Assembly (NCBI RefSeq): GCF_000143415.4
Contig: NW_003314494.1
Coordinates: forward strand, 1 to 29,518
Reading direction: 5' to 3'
Length of the DNA stretch: 29,518 nucleotides
Source: Selaginella moellendorffii
Taxonomy: Eukaryota > Streptophyta > Lycopodiopsida > Selaginellales > Selaginellaceae
Under the pieces are notes generated by a model, which made no database searches, was not told where the DNA came from, and worked only from the letters and a program-made list of their open reading frames with translations. Below, piece after piece: positions 1-8,601 of the stretch (position 1 is the stretch's first letter; each line of letters begins with the position of its first letter). The position numbers and the translations under genes are program-made.

Positions 1-811
1 ACAAGCTAGAAAGCACAGAGTACAAATTTAAAGAAGTGACAAGAATACTCTTTTTGCAAACATTTTATTTTATGTTCTAACAAACGTCTCTATCATTGCA
101 TGTAGTAAATATTTAAATTATTAAAACAAGAAGTGTCCTTTAGAACATTTTTATCTATATAATATATAAAGAGTTATGAAATTATTAAGTTCACCATAAC
201 TTTAAAATTTTAAAGTTTATAATGTTTGTACTAAATTATAATTGAAAATTGAGCTCAACTCGTGAGCTCAACTGTCCAACTCATGAGCTCAAGTATGGTC
301 TGCGCTCTGGATTGGGAAGTTATTAATTATTTTTTTTTAATTTCTAATATAGATGTAATATAAAATAAATAAGGAAGTATACAGTAACTTAAAAATGAAT
401 TTTTCTTACAGCATTATTTATTATATAGCTAGCAATATAATAATAATAATAAATAAATTTGCTCTAAATTATAAATAAATTATAAGAAAATATGTCTCTG
501 ATATATTATTTTTCAATTATAGTTAATCACTTGGATCCCTTGGAAATGATGAACTTCAAAAGATTACACAATGGCTAGTGCAAAATTTGTTTTATAATCT
601 TGTTGTAGAGTAACTAATAGAGCAACAATAGTATGCATAGCATTTTTAGTTTACTTTAGAAAATATAGTGTAAAGCATATACCTAAAATATTTAATATAT
701 AATAAAATATTCCTCATTCTAACGGTTATAATTTCTTGCTGTTAAACTTTTCTATAATTCATTTTTATCAAGATTTAATTCTAATATTCTTGGGGGATGG
801 GGAGGGGGGAC
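1..811. other. AT-rich DNA without a recognisable gene
   Basis: This stretch is strongly AT-rich with homopolymer A and T runs and short TAA/AAT repeats (for example 436-456). No open frame of useful length or family motif was seen. It looks like old, decayed intergenic DNA next to the copia relics. Confidence 0.6.
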
Positions 812-1170
812 AGCTTCCTATTAGGTGTGTCTATCTTTATTTTACATTTGGCTTAGGTCTAAGCTTAAGATCCATACCATGTTAGCTAGTGGAGTATTTA
901 TATCCTTGCGCTAGACCATTAATATGTTGAAATAATGCTTTAGCTTTGTTTTACATGTTTGTTTTAATGTTGGGATGCTAAAAGTTTTAAGACTATTTTA
1001 ATGTTGTTTTGTACTCCTGTTTCATTGCTCTTTAGTTGCATATTCAAGAGTTGTTCCATACTTTTATTTTTTTGTTCATTAGGCATATGCTTAGGAGTTT
1101 GATTCTATCATTTTGTTTAGTGGCCTAAAGCCCTAAAACTTAGGTGTTGCCCTTAGCACACATATCTCAA
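812..1170. repeat. Direct repeat, copy 1 of about 360 bp
   Basis: This segment is related to 1751-2120. Both begin with cttcctattaggt or cttcttattaggt, run through 'tttggctta', 'ttagct.gtgga' and 'atgctaaaag', and end with 'gccctaaaacttaggtg'. Identity is moderate, so the pair is old. Its position next to copia relics suggests an eroded LTR, but no termini can be fixed. Confidence 0.55.
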
Positions 1171-1190
1171 AAGTTAGGTCTGTTCCATTG

Positions 1191-1660
1191 CTATCCTATA
1201 GTAATTAAAAGGTGAAAATCATATATGCTATAGATATAAAGATGATTTTGTCTTAAGTATATGCTAGAAGATAAAGAAGATTTTATCTTGAAGCATATGC
1301 TAAAAGATAACCATGCAAAGTAGAAGAGGATCCATATCAAAAGGTGGTAATATACCCATACAAACAATAATTTGATAGATATAAAGGAATTCAAAGTGCT
1401 CAACCATATGTTGTGTGGCATCAGAATTAATAATAAGAGTAAAAAACAACTAATAGTTAATAAAGCACCAGTAACATGAGTATGATTGTGTTGAAAATCC
1501 ATAGTTAAAAATAAAATAGGAGAAGATGAGTCATCAATAGTAGCATATGTCTATTGTTGTTATCCATTAGAACTAGTAGCAATATAAGCTTCAGAGACTT
1601 GCCATGGATGAGGAATAACATGAGAAATTGAATAAGTATTATTTAGATGTTGACAAAAAA
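1191..1660 (-). pseudogene. Ty1/copia gag-protease relic, copy A
   Basis: The region is a diverged partner of 3165-3480. The minus strand of the better copy reads as the end of a copia gag followed by a protease start resembling the DSGATQHM class, here DSDAT then HM in copy B. In this copy the frame is eroded to about 100 codons (1191-1502). No complete coding potential remains. The assignment rests on copy B plus clear nucleotide similarity (shared 'aaaggaattcaaagt.ctcaaccatat' and 'ccattagaactagtagcaatataagctt'-type stretches). It is a dead retroelement fragment. Confidence 0.5.
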
Positions 1661-1750
1661 ATTAGGAAATACGGCCAAAACGATTCTAAATATATAGTAG
1701 GGATAGTGGGTAAGTTGGGCATGGTTGACCAACCTGAAACATTATCTAGC

Positions 1751-2117
1751 TTCTTATTAGGTATGTTCATTTTTGTTTTACGTTTGGCTTAAGTTTAAGC
1801 CCAAACTTTGTACTATATTAGCTGGTGGAATATTTTTATGTTAGGCCACTATTATGCTAAAATAGTCTTTTAGCTCCATTTTATGTGATAGTCTTGATAT
1901 TGGAATGCTAAAAGCTCTATTCCTTATTCCTTATTTGTTCTTATTCCTTTGTTCATTAGCTTTATATATACTCAAGAGTTTTATTCATCATTTTATTTAT
2001 TCACTCTTATTCCTTTGTTCATTGGTTATATATATACTCAAGAGTTTTGTTCATCCCTTTTTTTAGTGGCCAAGGCCCTAAAACTTAGGTGCCACTCTAT
2101 TGCCATTAGCGCATACG

Positions 2118-2120
<3 letters not shown>
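1751..2120. repeat. Direct repeat, copy 2 of about 360 bp
   Basis: Second copy of the unit at 812-1170. A short phrase inside it ('tttgttcatt..tatatactcaagagtttt..ttcat') is itself duplicated at about 1950-1990 and 2010-2055. Confidence 0.55.

Positions 2121-2157
<37 letters not shown>
2117..2157. repeat. Compound (AC)n(AT)n microsatellite
   Basis: An uninterrupted AC dinucleotide run is followed directly by an AT run. It is the only long dinucleotide microsatellite in the left part of the window. Confidence 0.95.
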
Positions 2158-2162
2158 AGCTT

Positions 2163-3105
2163 TTAAATTTGGATTTCTCATGATGTCATTAAGCCCAATA
2201 CTATTCAACATTTAAACTTAAGGACACTTAACCCTAAATATTTTGAAACCTTTAATTGATTGAAAAAAAGGGGTACACTTTTATTCATCCCTTTATATTT
2301 GAACTATATAGATCATCTCTCAAGTCATTCCCTTTAGTTATTTACAATTCATTACGTTTCTTTATAAGTTCTTTATAGATGCAGCTTTCTTGACACTGTA
2401 CAAGTCAAGCTTAATTGGAATAAATTAGACTTGCTAAATGTTAATCTCAACATATGGTATAATTCCTCTAGCCAACTGAAAGTTAAACCCAAGATCCCTC
2501 TAATATTAAATGTAAGCTCATAAATTTAAACTTTTTGGGAGGTCATCCAACTTAGGTTATTCAAACGCAAGAATATTTAACCCCAAGTATTCCAAGACCT
2601 CTAACTGGTTACACTTTTATTTATGGGCCCTTTCCCCTTATATTTGAATATCATATATCATTTCTCGAGTCATTCCTATTAGTTGTTTACAATATGTTTC
2701 AAGAGATATGGTCATTTTATAATAATTAACTATAGGCTATAAGGTGAAAATCATATGTATTACATATATAAAGATGATTTTGTTGTGAAATATATATATA
2801 AAAATAAGATCATGCAAAGTAAAAGAGTATCCATAACAATCAAAAGTTGGTAATATACTCATGTTTACAATACAAGCAATAGATAAAATATTAGTGTGAA
2901 GGGATGGAATTATAAACTTTTAAATTTAAATTTCTTGGGAAGTCATCAAACCTATTACTACTCAACTAAAAGATATGTATTAAGTATTCCAAAACCCTTA
3001 ATTGATTGGAAAATAAAATACACTTTTGTTCATAAGCCTTTTCCCTTTGTATTTAAATCTTTACATATCATTTCTCAAATTATTCTTTTTGGTTGATTAC
3101 AGAAA
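2163..3105. repeat. Three copies of a diverged ~170-190 bp repeat
   Basis: Copies lie at about 2163-2350, 2530-2692 and 2920-3105. Each runs 'aactttt.gg.aggtcat..aac', 'attc.aa.acc..taa.tg.tt', 'tacactttt.ttcat', 'catttctcaagtcatt'. The third copy sits inside copia relic B and interrupts it, so it may be a separate small element or an LTR fragment. Confidence 0.55.
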
Positions 3106-3790
3106 TATAAAAAACTCTCTTGAGAAAAAGAGAGTTTTAAATTTGTATCCTAAATAACTTGGATAATCATAAAGGAATTCAAAGTACTCAACCATATATT
3201 ATGTGGCATCAGAGTCAACATTAAGAGTAAAAGAAGAACTAATAGTCAATAAAACACCAGTAATATAAGCATGATAAGAATCCTTAGTTAAAGACAAAAT
3301 AGGAGAAGATGATTCATCGATAGTAGTATATACTTGTTGCTGTTATCCACTAGAACTAGTAGCAATATAAGCTTAAGGGAGTTGCCATGGATGAAGAATA
3401 ACATGAGAAATTGAACAAGTATTATTTAGGTATTGATAACAAAATTAAAAAATATGGTTAGAACGATGATAAAACCCAGAAGATTGATGATAAAGGCATG
3501 CTTATCAACCATAATTATAACAACTATTGCCCAAACCACCATAAGAATGAAATGAATTTTATTAAAAAGAGAACCACTTATTTGAAACATGAGCATTAAT
3601 AGATGGTGACTGAGAGTAAAGTGTCGGGGGAAGCATATTGAACAACAATTCTAATCACAAATTGCAGTAAGAGCAATCTTAAAATTATAATGATCATTCA
3701 TCATAAGATTAGTAACCACAATAGAATACTTTAAAGGAAGAGTGTTCAAAAACCAAAGAAAGCAATCCTCAAGGGTAAGAGTCATATCTC
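2734..3790 (-). pseudogene. Ty1/copia gag-protease relic, copy B
   Basis: Read on the minus strand from about 3790 downwards, a piece resembling the UBN2-type copia gag is seen first (leucine-rich 'LNTLPLKYSIVVTNL', frame broken). Further down is a protease-start-like segment ('VDSDAT.YMVEYFEFLY', compare the copia motif DSGATxHM). Stops and frame changes interrupt it. The block 2920-3105 is an added repeat that splits the similarity with copy A into 2734-2890 and 3165-3480. This is an eroded, non-functional retrotransposon piece. The family call is from motif resemblance only. Confidence 0.5.
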
Positions 3791-4300
3791 AGCTGTAAGT
3801 CTAGTTATATCATATAGCCTTTGTGATATTGCTTGGATCTATAATTCTTAGGTGAAAACTTGATGAAGTTCTTTGGTGTAGTTTGGATTGCAATTGCGAC
3901 TAATTGCACTAGTCTACTGTTGTAGTTGCAAAATGACAAAGGGCTTTTGATGTCATTGATCTTGTGTTGGTACAGTAATTCTCGCCCTAGAACAAGCTAC
4001 CAAACACAGGAATCAATTAAAAACTAACTTGAGATCTTCAATGCTCAAGAAGGCTCATGCAAATGGTTGTGAGTAAGGATAGGCTTGATATTACTAGAAT
4101 ACTCCAAGTCGTGAGAAAATGAATGTGCATTGGTCATAAGCTGGAATACAATAGAGAAGTGCTAACTCTCCCCTTTAATTACTCTTACATGGTGGCAACT
4201 GCCACTTCTTCATGAGTCATGATCGTCAACTACGAAGCTTTGCACTTTTTTTAGCGAGCTGGTCATTGATGCATTGTGTTTCCGCACATACTGTCCTCTA
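3791..4300. other. Non-coding stretch, nothing recognised
   Basis: No open frame, RNA gene or repeat could be supported here. It separates the copia relic from the gypsy pol relic and may contain an eroded LTR. Confidence 0.5.
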
Positions 4301-4750
4301 GGACATATCTCTAGAGTTAGGATTTTGCTCTTTGCAATGGAGTGTCAAGTTTGAGTCCTTGTGGTAACTTTCTTGAGTTTTTTCTTTGTTGGTGTGGTAG
4401 TGTTGGAGAAGCTTGCTTTATGTTGGTCTTTGGCATGTTTGTTAATGAGTCTTATGACATTTGTTAGTATCTAAATCTTGTTTTGGGTCAAAGTTCTTCA
4501 AATTATTATTTTTCTTCATGTTGTTTTCTTGAGCTTGATTTTTCAGAGTTTTTCTTGTGTTGGATTTGAGCTTTGTGTTTTTTTATTGTGTTGAGTTCTT
4601 GAGCTTGAACTTTGTAAATCTTAAATGTGTTGAAATTTTGAGTTTGAGTTTTCATAGTCTTGATCTTTTGATCTTCATGCCTGTAGTTCTTCTTGATATT
4701 TCATTCTTGATCTTTAAAATTGAAACCTTCATTTCTTTTAAGATTGTTGT
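4301..4750 (-). other. Low-complexity tail behind the gypsy integrase relic
   Basis: The minus strand is A-rich with loosely repeated 'caagctcaag' and 'ctcaacac' words and would encode a Lys/Gln/Ser-rich tail with stops. It directly follows the integrase C-terminal relic and is probably the decayed end of that element. Confidence 0.4.
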
Positions 4751-6240
4751 TGATGATGTTTGAGTCGTATGATTGGTATTTCTTAAGCTTGTTAAGGTTG
4801 ATGGTTTGGAGATGTTTGCCATCGAATGTTGCAATTGTTCCCATTCCTGGAGCTTTGAATTTTTTAATGAGGAATGGTCCTTCTCATCTTGACTTCACTT
4901 TCGAGCCGATTTTCTCAATGTTTTTTAGAAACCAAAGTACTTGATCATTGATCTTGAATTCTTTATTTTTCTTTAATTTTCTCTTTTAGTCATGGTTGGA
5001 TTTTCTTCAAGCTTAAATGGCTTCGAGTGTCTAAATTGCTTATAGTTTTTCTTTATCGACTAGTTTTTTTTTAATTGATTCTTCTTGGTTGATCTCGTAG
5101 TGTATTGCCATTCACAATGAAGGACGATGTACTTGAGTGGTGTTAGGGCTTCTAAGTCATAAGCAAGCTTGAATAATGTCGAATTTGTTGAAACCTTGTA
5201 TGTTGTTCAATATACCCATAAGGTATTGTAAATATGATTGTCCCAATCTTTCTAATTTGTTTTTATGATTTTCTTGAGGATGTTCTTAAGTGTCTTGTTT
5301 GTCAACTCTGTTTAACCGTTGCCTTGAGGGTAGTATGGTGTTAAAACCTTATGCTTGTTTCTCTTGAAGCTTGTTATGAGTAGTCCAAAGAAGTCGAGTC
5401 CTTATCGTTAAAATGGTTCTAGTGGTGTTGTTAGATGAAGCTCTTAAATTTGTTTCTTTGATGTGTACTTGGTTTGTTGACAAATGTTGCATTCTTGACA
5501 AAATTTTACTAAATTATGCCAAAGTGTTAGCCACCAGAGTCCTACTTGCAAAATCTTGTGAGCTGTGATTTCTTCTGTGAAGTGGCCTCTTGCTTGTCCA
5601 TAGTGGGCTTCTCCAAGTAGATCTTGAGTTCTTCAAGTTGTACACATCTTCGTAGCACATTGTCTCGTCCTTTTTTGTACAATCTTCCTCCCATGACTGA
5701 ATACCTCAAGGCAAATTGTTTACGGTGATTAGAGATGGAGTATTGATTTGGAATTATTGTTGTTATTAGGTAGTAGTAGATGTCATTTGTCCATGTTGAT
5801 GATGTGTGGATGCAAAGTATGTTGGAGTTAGGAAAGTCGTCCATATTATATTTTAGTTGTTCACTAGTTGTAATGTAGCTAAGGTGGTTGGTTTATACAT
5901 GTTGTTTGCCAGGTTTGTGAATAATCTTGAAGTTGTATTCTTGAAGTAATAAGAACCATTAGGTAATTCTACTGGTGAAGATGGTCTTGTTGAGGAGATG
6001 TAAAAGTGCTTTGTAGTTAACAATGATCTTGACTTTGGTGCCGAGTAGGTAGTGTCAAAACTTTTATAGTGCATAGACCATTGCTAAAACTTCTTTTTTA
6101 GTGGTAGCTGAGTTGAGTCTTCAGCTCGCATAATAAATTGGTTGGTCTTTGAGGTCTTATTGTTGTTGAGAAAGTATTGCTCTGATGGCATAATCAAAGG
6201 TGTCAATGTGTATTGAAGTCTTTGTCCTAGTTTGGTTGGG
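4751..6240 (-). pseudogene. Ty3/gypsy pol relic: RNase H and integrase
   Basis: On the minus strand, in the right order for Ty3/gypsy pol, several landmarks can be read despite many stops. The RNase H part is at about 6210-5880 (IRAILSQQQ, then PIYYAS-like, then KKEVLAMVYAL, then LLLLQEYNF.IIHKPGKQH). The integrase zinc-finger region is at about 5790-5470 (LRYSVMGGRLYKKG, then CNICQQTKY). The integrase core end is at about 5350-5130 (YYPQGNG, TELTNKTLKNILKKI, KDWDNHIYNTLW, FKLAYDLEAL). A GPF-type C-terminal segment is at about 4890-4760 (EGPFLIKKF, then DGKHLQTINLNKLKKY). Many stops stand where the family has Trp, Arg or Gln, the pattern left by C-to-T decay. Reverse transcriptase was not found. 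The element is dead. Confidence 0.8.
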
Positions 6241-6268
6241 CAAGTATTGGAGCCCTTGTTAAGGAATT

Positions 6269-6440
6269 TGTTAGGAACCCCCAATTCTTGCCACATTCTT
6301 GACTCTTGCCAAATTCCTGACCCACAGACCACATTCCTGACTCTCAAGACACGACCACATTCCTGACTCTTAAGACACTTCCCTATTCCTGACTCTTTGA
6401 TTTCCTGTATGATTCCTGATTCTCGGACCACATTGCTGAT
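6269..6440. repeat. Degenerate short repeats, 'cacattcctgactct' type
   Basis: The phrase attc(c/t)tgac(t/c)c(t/c) recurs about eight times with spacers of 10-20 bp. With the TATA-like box at 6518 it may be the upstream part of an LTR that drove the gag fragment at 6697. A TG start at 6269 (TGTTAGGAACC) fits, but no matching second LTR is in the window. Confidence 0.5.
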
Positions 6441-6517
6441 GATGATGTGGCACCTCCTCGACCTCAGTTATATTTAGACTGTCCTCGATCCAAGAGTGTT
6501 GAAGCTTCATCAACCTA

Positions 6518-6530
6518 TAGTATATATAGG
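6518..6530 (+). promoter_or_regulatory. TATA-like box ahead of the gag fragment
   Basis: The sequence agtatatatagg lies about 180 bp upstream of the gag open frame. It is a good TATA match, and its place is what is expected for the U3 region of a retroelement. No independent proof of use. Confidence 0.35.
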
Positions 6531-6696
6531 TTAGCCTTGTTCCATTTCTTCACAATATGAATCAACACTAGTCTAAGGCCTTTTCTTCATCTCCACTAGC
6601 TTTTCTCTTTGTCTTTTGCATTTTCCAGTCCTGATCTTATTGGGGGTCTTGACAGTTTGATTCAAATTGTGCTTTCTGCTTTTGTTTTAGCTCAAG

Positions 6697-7182
6697 ATGA
6701 GTTTCCCGGCGATGTTCTCAAGCAAGCGTTTGGAGCTTCGCAGATTCCTGAACCAGATGGAGCTGATCTTTGCACTTCAACATCGGTGGTACCCCACTCT
6801 CGAGTCTCAAATCGGCACGATCGGGACATTGGTCAAAGGTGCAGCTTTGTCATGGTTTTCTCCTCTCCTGGAGAAGAGCATGAAAGGGGTCATGGTTCTG
6901 GAGCTGATGGATCTTCAGTTGTTCAAAGAGGATCTTGAAGCATGTTTTGGTGAGATAGATTGGGTTTGGGCTACCACCACAAAGATGAGACGTCTCTCTC
7001 AGGGGTCTCATCTTGCCTCAATCTATGCTACAGAGTTCCAACTCCTTGCCTTGGATACTCAATGGGATGAGCGGGCCTTGATTGATCAATTTCGTTTTGG
7101 CCTCAACAACAGTGTCAAGGATTTGTTGCTCACCATGGAGGATCCCACAGACTTGTCGGATGCCATCAACAAAGCTATTTGA
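6697..7182 (+). pseudogene. Ty3/gypsy-type gag fragment
   Basis: The 161-codon frame resembles retrotransposon gag (capsid) proteins. It has 'LRRFLNQMELIFALQ' near the start, 'YPTLESQIGTIGTLVKGAAL' then 'SWFSPLLEKS' near residues 32-60, and 'FRFGLNNSVKDLLLTMEDP' towards the end. Such proteins form the retroelement particle. The frame stops at 7182, before any zinc knuckle, and no pol follows on this strand, so it is a truncated piece. The start codon may lie in an upstream part lost by frameshift. The relation to the minus-strand pol relic next door is unclear, since the two lie in opposite orientation. Confidence 0.75.
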
Positions 7183-7299
7183 TGTGATAATCGTTTCTTT
7201 GAACGTTGTTAGGAAAGTCACCACACCACCGTTTTCCCGTCCCAGACTCAGGAATCCCAACTTGAGTCTTTGGGGCATACTCCTGAACCTACTACTCCA

Positions 7300-7738
7300 G
7301 TCCTAATAAGCTCTATTTCGTTAAAGTGGGAATTGTCATTATCCCACTTGTAAAATAAGGTTTCCAAACCTTTATATAGTATATAAATATAACAAAATTC
7401 AACTGCATTGAGGCACATGCCATTTTATTTTAAACAAGGAAATGTCTACTCAATCACTTCTCACTGCTTCACCTCTCTCTTCTCCTTGTCATCGTCGTCC
7501 AATTTCTTTCCATCCTTTTAATATTGGCTCAGTTGCTCCGAGTCTAGGTGGAGCCCAAGTCCCCATTCAATCTTTACTTTCCCCTTATTAATAAAACAAC
7601 TTCGTAGACTTCCAATAACATGCTGTAACACTTCTAGTATAATGCAAATCCTCTCAAAGAATTGTCTTTTAATATTAATACAATGGCATGGAACCCCATG
7701 CCATAATAAGTTACATTTTTAAATAAATACATGCCATC
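7300..7738. other. Region between gag fragment and the gene A stop
   Basis: No gene was found. It holds a 7-bp-stem hairpin (AGTGGGA/TCCCACT, 7325-7348), a TATA-like stretch at about 7372-7388, and lone half-palindromes (CACATGCCAT-like at about 7423 and 7729). The part next to 7739 should be the 3' untranslated region of gene A. Confidence 0.5.
7683..7704. repeat. 22-bp palindrome, downstream of gene A stop
   Basis: ATGGCATGGAACCCCATGCCAT has 8-bp arms matching the family found throughout the gene region. It lies in the probable 3' untranslated region, 35 bp after the stop codon. Confidence 0.85.
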
Positions 7739-8601
7739 TCAGACTGTTATTTTTTGCCTCCAACGCCTATACAATAATCTTGGAATTTCATCACTCTCCA
7801 CACTATCAGGATTTAAACCCAATAGTAATGCCATCTCTTCTCTAATACGTCCACGCTCATGTTCAGTGGTCGAAGAACCCATCCGGTTGAGCAGATTATG
7901 GAGATGCGGATAGTGCTTGGCTAGACAATATACATGCCATAAATGATGACTGGTGTCTGTCCGATCAAATGGCTTCTGATATACCGTTCCATCTGCCATT
8001 TGGTTGATTTCTGCAGCCACCTCCTGGACTGGCCGGTTCTCTATCACCATCGCTTCAAGCCGTTTTGCAAGGTCCCCCAGAACATACGGTTTCTTCTCCC
8101 TAGTTTCCATACTGCAAGAGATGGGGTGCACTGCATATGTGTGCGTGTTCGCTGCAGTTTTAATCGGCAAGTCATCGATGATGAGGATTTCACTTGACCT
8201 AGCAGTCCGGTTCATCACTACAGCCTCTGCCTTGACGAAGATGGGCTTGCTACCCCTCACATGGACCATAGTCAAGCAATCCTCCTGCGTTAGGAGAAAG
8301 TCAAATGGTAATATTACTCGCGTCTGATCGTGCATCATCTGTAGCAACGTTAATGCATTGTGGCGCATCATGGATGTCCAAACTCCCAATTGCAAATTGA
8401 ACCCGGCCCTCTGTTTTAAGTGTCGCATGGTCATTATTAGATCCCGCAGTTTCTCCCGTGTGATTAATGTGAATCTGTCTCTTTTGACCAACTTGCGACC
8501 GCAGGCTTTGGAGGGTGCAGTGACATTCGAGGACGAGCCACGCTCATGGGAGAAAAGGACACCGTTCAGATCAAAAACGATACAGTACTTTCGCCGTGAC
8601 T
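7739..8601 (-). CDS. Gene A last exon: FCP1/NIF-like HAD phosphatase domain
   Basis: The exon encodes about 287 residues. It opens with the HAD motif I in the form 'YCIVFDLNGVLFSHE', followed by 'LGVWTSMMRHN' (motif II, Ser/Thr after Trp) and 'ILIIDDLPIK' (the paired Asp of motif IV). This order is that of FCP1/SCP (NLI-interacting-factor-like) phosphatases, which in plants and animals remove phosphate from serine, for example on RNA polymerase II tails. The first Asp is present, but the second Asp of DxD is replaced by Asn, which may weaken or abolish catalysis; plant members with DLNG are known from the family at large. The domain is joined in phase 1 to the repeat exon through a 47-nt intron with a perfect CTAAC branch-like site. 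The stop is TGA at 7741-7739. No break was seen. Confidence 0.8.
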
